From NCBI RefSeq assembly GCF_005405205.1, contig NZ_BJDP01000001.1:1-64000 (forward strand): a stretch of DNA of 64,000 nucleotides, read 5' to 3'. Of the stretch, positions 1 through 8,913 are shown in pieces. The stretch is from Enterococcus pingfangensis (GTDB taxonomy: Bacteria; Bacillota; Bacilli; Lactobacillales; Enterococcaceae). The notes beneath the pieces were generated by a model that made no database searches, was not told the DNA's origin, and was given only the letters and a program-made list of their open reading frames with translations. Both the position numbers and the translations under genes were made by a program. How positions within the stretch are numbered: position 1 is the first letter of the stretch; each line of letters begins with the position of its first letter.

Positions 1-76
1 GGTTCCGTGGTGTAGGGGTTAACATGCCTGCCTGTCACGCAGGAGATCGCGGGTTCAAATCCCGTCGGGACCGCCA
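1..76 (+). tRNA. tRNA-Asp (GTC)
   Basis: Full cloverleaf. The anticodon loop at about 32-38 carries GTC, the acceptor stem is 1-7 with 66-72, and CCA is encoded at 74-76. It is the first gene in the window, so the cluster (probably behind an rRNA operon) extends to the left. Confidence 0.97.
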
Positions 77-107
77 TTTAATTAAAAAATTAATTTTAAA
101 ATAGTAT

Positions 108-183
108 GGCTCGGTAGCTCAGTTGGTAGAGCAATGGATTGAAGCTCCATGTGTCGGCAGTTCGATTCTGTCCCGCGCCACCA
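108..183 (+). tRNA. tRNA-Phe (GAA)
   Basis: Cloverleaf with anticodon GAA in the loop TTGAAGC and encoded CCA at 181-183. The acceptor stem 108-114 with 173-179 has one mismatch: T111 faces C176, where most bacterial tRNAs have a pair. All other arms pair, so the gene is probably functional. Confidence 0.95.
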
Positions 184-184
184 T

Positions 185-265
185 GGAGGAGTAGCGAAGT
201 GGCTAAACGCGACGGACTGTAAATCCGTTCCTTAGGGTTCAGTGGTTCGAATCCACTCTCCTCCA
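185..265 (+). tRNA. tRNA-Tyr (GTA)
   Basis: Class II tRNA with a long variable arm and anticodon GTA. The acceptor GGAGGAG pairs with CTCCTCC. CCA is not encoded. It starts 2 nt after tRNA-Phe. Confidence 0.96.
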
Positions 266-273
266 TTTGTTTC

Positions 274-344
274 AGGGGCATAGTTTAAAGGTAGAACAGC
301 GGTCTCCAAAACCGTTAGTGTGGGTTCAATTCCTGCTGCCCCTG
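274..344 (+). tRNA. tRNA-Trp (CCA)
   Basis: Cloverleaf with anticodon CCA in the loop CTCCAAA. The acceptor AGGGGCA pairs with TGCCCCT, with discriminator G344. The 3' CCA is not encoded. Confidence 0.95.
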
Positions 345-357
345 TTTTTATTAATAT

Positions 358-431
358 GGCGATCGTGGCGAAGTGGTTAACGCACCGGATTGTGGCTCCG
401 GCACTCGTGGGTTCGATTCCCATCGTTCGCC
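358..431 (+). tRNA. tRNA-His (GTG), copy 1
   Basis: Anticodon GTG with the histidine-type extra G at position -1 (358) facing C431. One U-U mismatch lies in the acceptor stem (363 with 426). CCA is not encoded. A second tRNA-His follows in the same cluster at 814-887. Confidence 0.93.
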
Positions 432-441
432 CTTGTATTAT

Positions 442-513
442 TGGGGTATAGCCAAGCGGTAAGGCAAGGGACTTTGACTCCCTCATGCGTTGGTTCGAAT
501 CCAGCTACCCCAG
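442..513 (+). tRNA. tRNA-Gln (TTG)
   Basis: Anticodon TTG; the acceptor TGGGGTA pairs with TACCCCA, with discriminator G513. The GatCAB amidotransferase encoded further on (52999-56203) would make Gln-tRNA from mischarged Glu-tRNA of this species. Confidence 0.95.
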
Positions 514-578
514 TTTTTCAGAAATTATCAAGAAATTTTATTGATAAGCTTGTTCTGAGAAAAAATTAATAGTATAAT

Positions 579-649
<71 letters not shown>

Positions 650-675
650 TAGTACTAAAATAGTATTATTGATAT

Positions 676-759
676 GCCGGCGTGGCGGAATTGGCAGACG
701 CGCTGGACTCAAAATCCAGTGCCCTCACGGGCGTGCCGGTTCGACCCCGGCCGCCGGTA
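676..759 (+). tRNA. tRNA-Leu (CAA)
   Basis: Class II tRNA with a GC-rich variable arm and anticodon CAA in the loop CTCAAAA. The acceptor GCCGGCG pairs with CGCCGGT, including one G-U pair. Confidence 0.95.
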
Positions 760-813
760 TAAACTAAGATGCTCAATCATCTTGGTTTTTTATTTGAAAT
801 TGAATAGCAACAT

Positions 814-887
814 GGCGAGTGTGGCGAAGTGGTTAACGCATCGGATTGTGGTTCCGACACGCGTGGGTTCGATTCCCATCTCTCGCC
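814..887 (+). tRNA. tRNA-His (GTG), copy 2
   Basis: Anticodon GTG, extra G(-1) at 814 facing C887. It differs from copy 1 in the acceptor and anticodon stems and has one U-U acceptor mismatch (820 with 881). It is the last tRNA of the cluster. Confidence 0.94.
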
Positions 888-895
888 CTAAAACG

Positions 896-932
896 AAAAG
901 AGATCAGAGACAAGTGTCTGGTCTCTTTTTTT
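896..932 (+). terminator. Terminator of the tRNA cluster
   Basis: GAGATCAGAGAC and GTCTGGTCTC form a hairpin with one G-U pair and a small bulge, followed by eight T residues. It lies directly behind the last tRNA. Confidence 0.9.
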
Positions 933-1263
933 TGCATGTTCTGAAAATCACCTGTTATTGGGTTTCATAGCATGATTGATAGTTTTGATTATGAATTGCA
1001 GAAATTGAAAATAAGAATCTTTTGATAGGTGAGTTCTTTTGGTGATTCTTTTTTTAGATGATATGATTTAATATGTGGGGCTATAAGCCATTTTCAGAAA
1101 TACAGAAATATTGAATAATCTGGAATGACGCAGCATTTAACCGAATTCTTGATAAATAATAACAATATGTAATTATATCCATAGAATGGGACTCAAGGCC
1201 CATTTACAGCGGCATCAGTCTATCGATATACTTGAGACTAGTGAATACGAAGGAGGTGTGATT
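933..1263. other. Intergenic stretch without a gene
   Basis: AT-rich DNA between the tRNA terminator and the acetyltransferase gene. A weaker hairpin, AAGAATC (1013-1019) with GATTCTT (1044-1050) followed by T residues, could be a second terminator, but its loop is 24 nt. I see no convincing promoter and no coding signal. Confidence 0.5.
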
Positions 1264-1854
1264 ATGGATATTTATCGGGCGGATAGATCGCCATTTGATT
1301 GCCGTGAAGAATTAGGAATTATTTTTGCAGATGGTTTTACTCAATGGCTAGGATTTTTTTCAAAGGATAAGAATATAATAGCAAAAGCATTCAGTCACTC
1401 TTTTCAGTTGGATCAATTTTATGTTGCTGTAGTGGATCAAAAAATTGCAGGCTTTGTCGCTTGCACCAATTGTTATGATAAGAGTCTAGTCTTAGAAAAA
1501 GAGGAGCTGAAAAAGCATTTTGGCTGGTTTAAAGGAACGATTGCTGCTAAAGTATTAAAAAAAGAATTCGAAGCCCCGTTTAAAAATCCGCCAAATAATA
1601 CAGGTTCGATTGAATTTGTTGGTGTCGCTTCGGAATTTAGAAAGCAGGGGGTGGCTTCAAATATAATCGAATATATTATTGAACAGACTCCTTATGCACA
1701 TTACGTCATTGAAGAGGTGGCAGACACTAACTTAGCAGCTATGTCGTTATATCGCAAGCTAGGTTTTGCTGAGACAAAACGCAAGAATCTTTCTCCAAGT
1801 CAAGCGAAGAGATTAAAGATCAATTCTTTTGTATCTTTTCAATTAAATAAATGA
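1264..1854 (+). CDS. GNAT family N-acetyltransferase
   Basis: A 196-residue protein predicted to transfer an acetyl group from acetyl-CoA to an unknown amine. The GNAT core is visible: motif A at residues 117-135, with the acetyl-CoA loop R125-K-Q-G-V-A, and motif B with N156 to LGF at 166-168. I start at ATG 1264 because AGGAGGTG at 1251-1258 lies 5 nt upstream; an in-frame ATG at 1186 has no such site. The gene stands alone between two terminators. The substrate cannot be read from the sequence. It resembles stand-alone acetyltransferases that act on small molecules or antibiotics, but no resistance subfamily is recognisable. Confidence 0.88.
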   Translation: MDIYRADRSPFDCREELGIIFADGFTQWLGFFSKDKNIIAKAFSHSFQLDQFYVAVVDQKIAGFVACTNCYDKSLVLEKEELKKHFGWFKGTIAAKVLKKEFEAPFKNPPNNTGSIEFVGVASEFRKQGVASNIIEYIIEQTPYAHYVIEEVADTNLAAMSLYRKLGFAETKRKNLSPSQAKRLKINSFVSFQLNK

Positions 1855-1909
1855 TAATTCAATTGTGAGGCTGTTTTGATCACCTTTTCTATCAATCAAA
1901 TTATTAATT

Positions 1910-1939
1910 AAGTCGGACAATTTTTGTCGGGCTTTTTTT
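1910..1939 (+). terminator. Terminator after the acetyltransferase gene
   Basis: AAGTCGGACAA pairs with TTGTCGGGCTT (one G-U pair, one mismatch) and is followed by seven T residues. Confidence 0.75.
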
Positions 1940-2029
1940 GTACCTTGAATTTGAAGCTTCTTTCAAGTCGATAGAAATTAGATAAGTACACAATTAGTCA
2001 GAAAACCTTTATGAAATAAGTTGGAGAAT

Positions 2030-2055
2030 ATTATTTAGAAAATATTCTGAAAACT
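2030..2055 (+). promoter_or_regulatory. CodY-type boxes upstream of ilv
   Basis: AATATTCTGAAAACT at 2041-2055 matches 13 of 15 positions of the CodY consensus AATTTTCWGAAAATT. An overlapping copy, ATTATTTAGAAAATA at 2030-2044, matches 11 of 15. The first ends 2 nt before the -35 element. In Firmicutes, CodY represses ilv operons when branched-chain amino acids and GTP are plentiful, which fits this location. Confidence 0.65.
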
Positions 2056-2057
2056 CA

Positions 2058-2086
2058 TTGACTTTTAATTTAATGGGAGGTATAGT
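2058..2086 (+). promoter_or_regulatory. ilv operon promoter
   Basis: TTGACT (2058-2063), a 17-nt spacer and TATAGT (2081-2086). It would start transcription about 40 nt before the leader peptide start codon. Confidence 0.82.
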
Positions 2087-2131
2087 ATTGAAAAGATTAA
2101 AACATCATTAAAAAACAAGGAGACGATTATT

Positions 2132-2197
2132 ATGCATACAAGAAAATACAATAACTATGACGGTATCGTCTTATTAATTATTATGTCCAGGGCTTAG
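2132..2197 (+). CDS. ilv leader peptide (21 residues)
   Basis: A short open frame with its own ribosome binding site (AAGGAG, 2117-2122). It reads M-H-T-R-K-Y-N-N-Y-D-G, then I-V-L-L-I-I, then M-S-R-A. Six branched-chain residues in a row (codons 12-17) are the hallmark of a ribosome-stalling attenuation peptide. The stop codon (2195-2197) sits inside the first strand of the leader hairpins, so a ribosome stalled on the Ile-Val-Leu codons and one that reaches the stop would leave different RNA folds. Its role is inferred from layout and not from homology. Confidence 0.85.
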   Translation: MHTRKYNNYDGIVLLIIMSRA

Positions 2198-2292
2198 AAC
2201 GCGGAGAAACAACCGTTAGTTTGAGTCCTGTTTGCGTTAAGAAATGGGACTCTTGCAAGAGCATCCCATTTCTTGATGGGATGCTCTTTTTT
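2193..2292 (+). promoter_or_regulatory. Transcription attenuator of the ilv operon
   Basis: Three mutually exclusive hairpins are visible. Segment 1 (CTTAGAACGC, 2193-2202) pairs with segment 2 (GCGTTAAG, 2234-2241) with a 2-nt bulge. Segment 2 onward (2239-2249) pairs perfectly over 11 bp with 2264-2274 as antiterminator. GAGCATCCCAT (2259-2269) pairs perfectly over 11 bp with 2276-2286 and is followed by six T residues as terminator. The antiterminator and terminator share 2264-2269. Ribosome stalling on the leader peptide would cover segment 1, favour the antiterminator and let transcription continue into ilvB. No T-box motif is present. Confidence 0.9.
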
Positions 2293-2312
2293 GAAGGTAG
2301 GAGATGTGAGTA

Positions 2313-2498
2313 GTGAGAAATATTCAATTAAAAAAAAGAATCGATGCGGGGGCAGTTGGAAGGTTATTTTCTACTGATCAAGCAAGAAATCGGTATGGTG
2401 CTATTACGGGTGACTCAGATATTGGCAGTAAAGACAAAAGTTACTCAGTAACAGCTTTAGCGGACACGAACAGCCTAATGAATGTGTCTGAAGTATAG
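2313..2498 (+). CDS. Small ORF in the ilv leader, unknown function
   Basis: A 61-codon frame starting with GTG at 2313, with GTAGGAG at 2297-2303 as a properly spaced ribosome binding site. Its stop codon (2496-2498) overlaps the AGGAGG of ilvB (2497-2502), so translation of the two could be coupled. The product is basic at the N-terminus and contains no run of branched-chain residues. I do not recognise it. It occupies the place where ilvD ends in the related Lactococcus operon, but it does not resemble either end of IlvD. It could be a coupling ORF, a remnant, or chance. Confidence 0.45.
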   Translation: MRNIQLKKRIDAGAVGRLFSTDQARNRYGAITGDSDIGSKDKSYSVTALADTNSLMNVSEV

Positions 2499-2509
2499 GA
2501 GGAATGAGG

Positions 2510-4216
2510 ATGGAAGAAATGAAGCAAAAGGTGGAAGTTGAAGACCTACAAACAGGTGCAGACATATTAATCAAATGTTTGGAAAATCAAGGAGTAGAAT
2601 TGATTTTTGGTTATCCTGGCGGGGCCGTCTTGCCATTATATGATTCACTTTATGATGAAACTATTCCGAATATTCTTACTCGTCATGAACAAGGAGCAGT
2701 TCATGCTGCAGAGGGATACGCTAAAGCCACTGGCAAACCAGGAGTCGTGATCGTTACCAGCGGACCTGGCGCGACCAATGTGGTGACTGGAATTGCTGAC
2801 GCAATGATCGATTCAGTACCGTTAGTAGTTATCACAGGACAAGTATCGCGGGCAGGAATTGGCAAAGATGCTTTTCAAGAAGCTGATATATTAGGAATCA
2901 CAGTCCCAATCACTAAAAATAATTATCAGGTTCGAGATATTGAAGAATTGCCGCGAATTGTCAGCGAAGCTTTTCACATTGCGACGACTGGCAGAAAGGG
3001 TCCTGTATTGATCGATTTGCCAAAGGATATTACGACATTGAAGTCTAATCCTAAAATTGAAAATGTTGTTCAGCTGGAAAGTTATCAGCCTACGACGACA
3101 CCTTCAACTTTACAGATCGAACGATTGATGAATCTATTGAAACAAGCAAAGAAACCACTTGTTTTGGCTGGCGCTGGTGTAGTTGCCGCTAATGGCGGAG
3201 AAGAGTTGCGACAGTTCGTTGAAAAATATCAATTGCCAACAGTTAACACATTATTAGGCTTAGGGCTATTGCCCCATGAGCATCCTAATTTTCTTGGGAT
3301 GGGCGGGATGCATGGAGCTTATGCAGCCAATATGGCATTGATGGAGACAGATCTGTTGATCAACATCGGCAGCCGCTTTGATGATCGTTTAGCCTGTTCG
3401 CCGGAAGCCTTTGCGCCATATGCAAAAGTCGCTCATATCGATGTTGACCCAGTTGAAATCGGAAAAGTTATTCCAACGGATGTACCGATCGTCGGTGATG
3501 CAAAAATTGCTTTGCAGCAAATGTTGGCAGTTGAAATCGGTTCGCCTGACTATGACGAATGGCGGGAACTTTGTAACGAACGTAAACGGAAGCATCCATT
3601 GAAATATGAACGGGATGAAAAAGTCATCAAACCGCAAGAAGTGGTTGAGATCATCGGTCGGATCACTGAAGGCAAGTCGTATGTAGTCACTGATGTTGGT
3701 CAACATCAAATGTGGGCAGCTCAATTTTATCCATTCCAATTCCCTAAACAGCTGATTACAAGCGGCGGTCTTGGGACGATGGGATACGGGATACCTGCTG
3801 GAGTCGGTGTGAAATTTGGTAAACCAAATGATTCTGTAGTAGTTTTTGTTGGAGATGGCGGGTTTGAGATGACGAATCAAGAGTTAGCAATCTTGAATCA
3901 AAATAATTTGGATATCAAGTTTGTCTTGATGAACAATCAATCACTTGGGATGGTTCGGCAATGGCAAGAAAAATTCTTCAATGAGCGGCGTTCTCAATCC
4001 GTTTTCCAGGAACAGCCTGACTTTATGAAGATGGCTGAAGCTTATGGAATCGGCGGTAAAAAAATCACAGATCCAGCTACTTTGGATAAAGAATTGCAAG
4101 AAGCTTTTGCCACACCAGGACCTATGCTGATCGAAGTGATGATTAGCAATCGTGAACACGTATTACCAATGATTCCGGCTGGAATGCCAAATGATCAAAT
4201 GTTGGGGGTTGATTAA
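2510..4216 (+). CDS. ilvB: Acetolactate synthase large subunit
   Basis: Thiamine-diphosphate enzyme (568 residues) that condenses two pyruvates to acetolactate, or pyruvate with 2-oxobutyrate, in the first common step of Val, Leu and Ile synthesis. The N-terminal pyrimidine-binding domain has the catalytic Glu60 in RHEQGA. The C-terminal domain carries the diphosphate motif GDGGFEM...NN. It is the anabolic, FAD-type form, since it is followed by the regulatory subunit. I choose ATG 2510, 7 nt after AGGAGG (2497-2502), over the in-frame ATG 2504, which would be only 1 nt from that site. ilvN follows with no gap. Confidence 0.95.
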   Translation: MEEMKQKVEVEDLQTGADILIKCLENQGVELIFGYPGGAVLPLYDSLYDETIPNILTRHEQGAVHAAEGYAKATGKPGVVIVTSGPGATNVVTGIADAMIDSVPLVVITGQVSRAGIGKDAFQEADILGITVPITKNNYQVRDIEELPRIVSEAFHIATTGRKGPVLIDLPKDITTLKSNPKIENVVQLESYQPTTTPSTLQIERLMNLLKQAKKPLVLAGAGVVAANGGEELRQFVEKYQLPTVNTLLGLGLLPHEHPNFLGMGGMHGAYAANMALMETDLLINIGSRFDDRLACSPEAFAPYAKVAHIDVDPVEIGKVIPTDVPIVGDAKIALQQMLAVEIGSPDYDEWRELCNERKRKHPLKYERDEKVIKPQEVVEIIGRITEGKSYVVTDVGQHQMWAAQFYPFQFPKQLITSGGLGTMGYGIPAGVGVKFGKPNDSVVVFVGDGGFEMTNQELAILNQNNLDIKFVLMNNQSLGMVRQWQEKFFNERRSQSVFQEQPDFMKMAEAYGIGGKKITDPATLDKELQEAFATPGPMLIEVMISNREHVLPMIPAGMPNDQMLGVD

Positions 4217-4693
4217 ATGAGGCGAATGATTACGGCAATGGTTCATGATCAAGCAGGGGTGCTGAGTCGAATCACAAGTGTTTTGAATCGACGACAAGTA
4301 AATATGGATAGTGTTTCCGTCGGCCGAACAGAACGAGCAGGGGAGTCGCAAATGACGATCATTATCCAAGCAGATACCTTAGCCGATGTGGAACAAGTTA
4401 CCAAACAACTAAATAAACAAATTGATGTTGTTAAGGTATCTGATATTACCGATGAACCGCATCTAGAAAGAGAATTGGCATTGATCAAAGTCAACGCTCC
4501 AGCGGCAACCCGTTCGGAGATTCAAGCAATGATCGATCCATTTCGCGCAGATGTCGTGGATGTGGGATTAAAAACGATCGTAGTTCAAGTTGCGGGTTCT
4601 ACTGAAAAAGTCAACGCTTGTATCGATGTATTGAGGCCTTATGGTATCAAACAATTGGCTCGAACCGGGGTAACCGGATTTAATAGAGGTTAA
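4217..4693 (+). CDS. ilvN: Acetolactate synthase small (regulatory) subunit
   Basis: A 158-residue regulatory subunit, also called IlvH. The N-terminal ACT domain (about 1-75, beginning RRMITAMVHDQAGVLSRI) binds valine in characterised relatives and transmits feedback inhibition to IlvB; the C-terminal domain (about 80-158) activates the large subunit. The start codon follows the ilvB stop directly, which suggests translational coupling and equal amounts of both subunits. Length and both domains are normal for the family. Confidence 0.95.
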   Translation: MRRMITAMVHDQAGVLSRITSVLNRRQVNMDSVSVGRTERAGESQMTIIIQADTLADVEQVTKQLNKQIDVVKVSDITDEPHLERELALIKVNAPAATRSEIQAMIDPFRADVVDVGLKTIVVQVAGSTEKVNACIDVLRPYGIKQLARTGVTGFNRG

Positions 4694-4711
4694 TAGCAGA
4701 AATGCTTTTAA

Positions 4712-5737
<1,026 letters not shown>

Positions 5738-5751
5738 TGGGGGGATAGCTG

Positions 5752-7008
5752 ATGGGATTAATCAAAGATACCGAAGTTCGAAGTGCGTATCAATTACTAA
5801 AGAACTCCGTAAATCATACACCGTTACAATATGATCGTTATTTATCTGAAAAATATCAAGCAACGATTCTTTTGAAACGTGAAGACTTGCAAAAAGTCCG
5901 TTCATTTAAATTACGCGGCGCTTATTATGCCATTAAGAAACTTCCGGAGTCTGAACTGAAAAAAGGTGTAGTGTGTGCGAGCGCGGGCAATCATGCGCAA
6001 GGAGTCGCCTATACTTGTCAGGAATTAAAGACAAAAGCTGCGATTTTCATGCCGACAACGACACCGCAACAAAAAGTTTCTCAAGTTCAATTCTTTGGCG
6101 GCGAATTTGCTGATATTCATTTAGTCGGCGATACGTTTGATGCTTCTGCGACTGCTGCGAGAAAGTATTGCGAAGAAAACGGTATGACTTTTATTGATCC
6201 TTTCAATGATCGAAACATCATTGCTGGACAAGGAACATTGGCTTTAGAAATGATGACTGATGCAGAAAGCGAAGGGTATAAACCTGATTATGTGATCACA
6301 GCAATTGGCGGCGGCGGATTGATCAGCGGCGTTTCTGCTTATGTGAAGAACACTTCACCAGATACAAAAATAATCGGTGTTGAGCCAAAAGGGGCTGCCT
6401 CAATGCAAGCAGCCTTTGCCAAAGATCAGCCGGTGACGTTAACAGAAATCGATAAATTTGTCGATGGTGCGGCGGTTCAACGGGTCGGTGATATCACTTA
6501 TTTGCATAGTAAAGAATACGTCGATGAATTGATGTCAGTCGATGAAGGTTTGATCTGTTCAACGATTTTAGAATTATATGGCAAACAAGCGATCGTTGTT
6601 GAACCAGCTGGGGCATTAAGTGTCGCTGCGTTAGATCTTATGAAAGAAAAGATCAAAGGCAAAACAGTGATCTGTGTCATCAGTGGTGGGAATAATGACA
6701 TCAATCGGATGGCCGAAATCGAAGAACGCTCGTTGATCTATGAAGGACAAAAACATTACTTTGTTGTGAATTTTCCGCAAAGACCGGGCGCGTTGAAAGA
6801 ATTTGTCTCAGAAGTTTTAGACAAAGGCGATGACATTACTCGTTTTGAATATACTAAAAAGAGTCATCGTGGCAAGGGGCCAGTTGTGATCGGTGTATTA
6901 TTAAAAGAGCCGAAAACTTTGCCAAATCTGTTAAAACGATTGGAAAAATTCGATTCAACCTATATTGAATTAAGTCAAAACAAAACATTATACGATTTAT
7001 TGGTTTAA
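5752..7008 (+). CDS. ilvA: Threonine deaminase, biosynthetic
   Basis: PLP enzyme (418 residues) that converts threonine to 2-oxobutyrate and ammonia, committing threonine to isoleucine. The PLP lysine is K53 in SFKLRGAY. The phosphate-binding loops SAGNHAQG and GGGGLISG are present. A single ACT-like regulatory domain (about 330-418) makes this the shorter form seen in Bacillus and Lactococcus, probably inhibited by isoleucine. It is the last gene of the ilv operon, followed by a strong terminator. The order ilvB-N-C-A matches the 3' half of the lactococcal leu-ilv operon. Confidence 0.95.
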   Translation: MGLIKDTEVRSAYQLLKNSVNHTPLQYDRYLSEKYQATILLKREDLQKVRSFKLRGAYYAIKKLPESELKKGVVCASAGNHAQGVAYTCQELKTKAAIFMPTTTPQQKVSQVQFFGGEFADIHLVGDTFDASATAARKYCEENGMTFIDPFNDRNIIAGQGTLALEMMTDAESEGYKPDYVITAIGGGGLISGVSAYVKNTSPDTKIIGVEPKGAASMQAAFAKDQPVTLTEIDKFVDGAAVQRVGDITYLHSKEYVDELMSVDEGLICSTILELYGKQAIVVEPAGALSVAALDLMKEKIKGKTVICVISGGNNDINRMAEIEERSLIYEGQKHYFVVNFPQRPGALKEFVSEVLDKGDDITRFEYTKKSHRGKGPVVIGVLLKEPKTLPNLLKRLEKFDSTYIELSQNKTLYDLLV

Positions 7009-7017
7009 AACTAAAAC

Positions 7018-7052
7018 GAGACGATGACATTAAACGGTCATCGTCTTTTTTT
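7018..7052 (+). terminator. Terminator of the ilv operon
   Basis: GACGATGAC (7020-7028) pairs perfectly with GTCATCGTC (7037-7045), followed by seven T residues. Confidence 0.93.
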
Positions 7053-7103
7053 CTTCAATCAAGTCTGAAAAGTTTATCGTATCGTAGTAGGCAAAAAAAT
7101 TGA

Positions 7104-7358
7104 TCAGTAGGGAACGACAACGATCCAAGCGGGATGGTTATCAATTTGAACTTCTTTTAGTCTGGATTCAGGATGAGCGATAATGATTGAAGAGCTGCTA
7201 TAGGTCTCTTTAAAGTACGCTTTAATTTGCGAATCCGTCCATTGGCGGGCTGGAAAATGTTGAAAGGTCTTTTCGTTATACATAAAAACAAAGCCGATAC
7301 TCCAGGCTTTTCTTATGTTTTCTGGGAATTGTTGAATCTTTTCCTCAAAGGTTTTCAT
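7104..7358 (-). CDS. Hypothetical protein, 84 residues
   Basis: A small soluble protein with no family I can name. The N-terminal half is charged and helical in appearance (MKTFEEKIQQFPENIRKAW); the C-terminal half alternates hydrophobic and polar residues and ends in AWIVVVPY. The start is supported by AGGAGTGAGTGA directly before the ATG on the minus strand. It stands alone, divergent from tuf and convergent with ilvA. It has no transmembrane segment or signal peptide. Confidence 0.7.
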   Translation of the reverse strand: MKTFEEKIQQFPENIRKAWSIGFVFMYNEKTFQHFPARQWTDSQIKAYFKETYSSSSIIIAHPESRLKEVQIDNHPAWIVVVPY

Positions 7359-7512
7359 TCACTCACTCCTAGCTAAAAATTTCTTGAAATCAGAGGCTAT
7401 CTTCATTATTGCGTAATTAAAATCATTCGTCCAGTAGATAGGAGACGAATCATTTGGAGTTTGACCAATTCTGATGTATTATGATCTCGGATAGTTACTT
7501 ACAAAAAGTAAA

Positions 7513-7552
7513 AGTGTAAATCTTTTTCATTTAGCTAAAAATGTTTTACACT
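7513..7552. repeat. Inverted repeat upstream of tuf
   Basis: AGTGTAAA (7513-7520) and TTTACACT (7545-7552) are perfect 8-bp arms with a 24-nt loop, 44 nt before the tuf start codon. It could be an mRNA hairpin or an operator. The rest of 7359-7595 shows no promoter with correct spacing that I trust. Confidence 0.45.
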
Positions 7553-7595
7553 ATATCCGTAAGAATTTTTTTATATTTTAGGAGGTTTGTTTATT

Positions 7596-8783
7596 ATGGC
7601 AAAAGAACATTATGATAGAAGTAAACCACACGTTAATATTGGTACCATTGGTCACGTCGATCACGGTAAAACAACATTAACGGCAGCAATCACAACGGTA
7701 TTAGGTAAGAAAGGTCTAGCAAACCCTCAAGACTATGCTAGTATCGATGCTGCACCAGAAGAACGTGAACGCGGAATTACTATTAACACGGCTCACGTAG
7801 AATATGAAACAGAAAAACGCCACTATGCCCATATTGATGCTCCAGGACACGCGGACTATGTGAAAAACATGATCACCGGTGCTGCTCAAATGGACGGTGC
7901 GATCTTAGTTGTATCTGCTACGGATGGTCCAATGCCGCAAACACGTGAACATATTTTGCTATCACGTCAAGTTGGTGTTAAACACTTGATCGTCTTCTTA
8001 AACAAAATCGACTTAGTGGATGACGAAGAGTTGATCGACCTAGTTGAAATGGAAGTACGTGAATTACTTTCTGAATATGGTTTCCCAGGTGACGATATTC
8101 CTGTTCTTAAAGGTTCCGCTTTGAAAGCTTTAGAAGGTGATCCTGAACAAGAACAAGTAATCCTTGATTTGATGGATACAGTGGATGAATACATTCCAAC
8201 ACCAGAACGTGACAATGACAAACCATTCTTATTACCAGTGGAAGATGTCTTCTCAATCACTGGCCGTGGGACTGTCGCTTCTGGTCGTATCGACCGTGGT
8301 GAAGTAAAAGTCGGTGACGAAATTGAAATCATCGGAATCAAACCAGAAGTTCAAAAAGCAATCGTAACTGGACTTGAAATGTTCCGTAAAACATTGGATT
8401 ACGGTGAAGCTGGTGATAACGTTGGCGTATTGCTACGTGGAATCACTCGTGATGAAATCGAACGTGGTCAAGTACTTGCTAAACCAGGTTCAATTACACC
8501 GCATACGAAATTTAAAGCTGAAGTATACGTATTGACAAAAGAAGAAGGCGGACGTCATACACCATTCTTCAACAACTATCGTCCTCAATTCTACTTCCGT
8601 ACAACTGACGTAACGGGTAACATTTTATTACCAGAAGGTACTGAAATGGTAATGCCCGGCGATAACGTAACGATCGATGTTGACTTGATCCACCCAATCG
8701 CTGTAGAACAAGGAACAACGTTCTCAATTCGTGAAGGCGGACGGACTGTTGGTTCAGGTATCGTAACTGAAATCGAGGCTTAA
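7596..8783 (+). CDS. tuf: Translation elongation factor Tu
   Basis: A 395-residue GTPase that delivers aminoacyl-tRNA to the ribosome. The G motifs are complete: GHVDHGKT (residues 18-25), DAPGHAD and NKID, followed by beta-barrel domains 2 and 3 with the expected HTPFF and GRTVGSG sequences. ATG 7596 is preceded by AGGAGG (7580-7585); an in-frame TTG at 7587 is less likely. It is monocistronic with its own terminator. Codon use is strongly biased, as expected for a very highly expressed gene. Confidence 0.98.
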   Translation: MAKEHYDRSKPHVNIGTIGHVDHGKTTLTAAITTVLGKKGLANPQDYASIDAAPEERERGITINTAHVEYETEKRHYAHIDAPGHADYVKNMITGAAQMDGAILVVSATDGPMPQTREHILLSRQVGVKHLIVFLNKIDLVDDEELIDLVEMEVRELLSEYGFPGDDIPVLKGSALKALEGDPEQEQVILDLMDTVDEYIPTPERDNDKPFLLPVEDVFSITGRGTVASGRIDRGEVKVGDEIEIIGIKPEVQKAIVTGLEMFRKTLDYGEAGDNVGVLLRGITRDEIERGQVLAKPGSITPHTKFKAEVYVLTKEEGGRHTPFFNNYRPQFYFRTTDVTGNILLPEGTEMVMPGDNVTIDVDLIHPIAVEQGTTFSIREGGRTVGSGIVTEIEA

Positions 8784-8793
8784 TGAGTTAGCA

Positions 8794-8827
8794 AAGAACA
8801 CCGCAATTTTTGCGGTGTTCTTTTTTT
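8794..8827 (+). terminator. Terminator of tuf
   Basis: AAGAACACCGCAA and TTGCGGTGTTCTT form a perfect 13-bp stem with a short T loop, followed by seven T residues. Confidence 0.96.
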
Positions 8828-8873
8828 ATGGTTAGGAGGATTGAGTTAGTTTATTATTCAGCAGACAAGCATA

Positions 8874-8909
8874 AAAAAACGTGAGATCTAAAAAGATTTC
8901 ACGTTTTTT
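8874..8909 (-). terminator. Terminator of glnPQ
   Basis: AAAAAACGTGAGAT and ATTTCACGTTTTTT pair with one G-U. T runs on both strands make it bidirectional. It lies just beyond the glnQ stop codon. Confidence 0.9.
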
Positions 8910-8913
8910 GCTG

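Noticed and set aside
96-486. Minus-strand frames across the first tRNAs
   Set aside because: They have no ribosome binding sites and consist of antisense tRNA sequence.
674-970. A 98-codon frame across tRNA-Leu and the second tRNA-His
   Set aside because: It is a product of reading through tRNA genes and their terminator; the tRNA folds explain the sequence.
2193-2292. T-box riboswitch for the ilv leader
   Set aside because: The conserved T-box motif and specifier loop are absent, while a leader peptide with branched-chain codons is present.
3389-3880. A 163-codon minus-strand frame inside ilvB
   Set aside because: It is antisense to a clear coding gene; composition reflects the codon bias of ilvB and there is no start signal.
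7461-7485. TTGACC and TATGAT as the tuf promoter
   Set aside because: The spacer is only 13 nt, too short for a sigma-A promoter.
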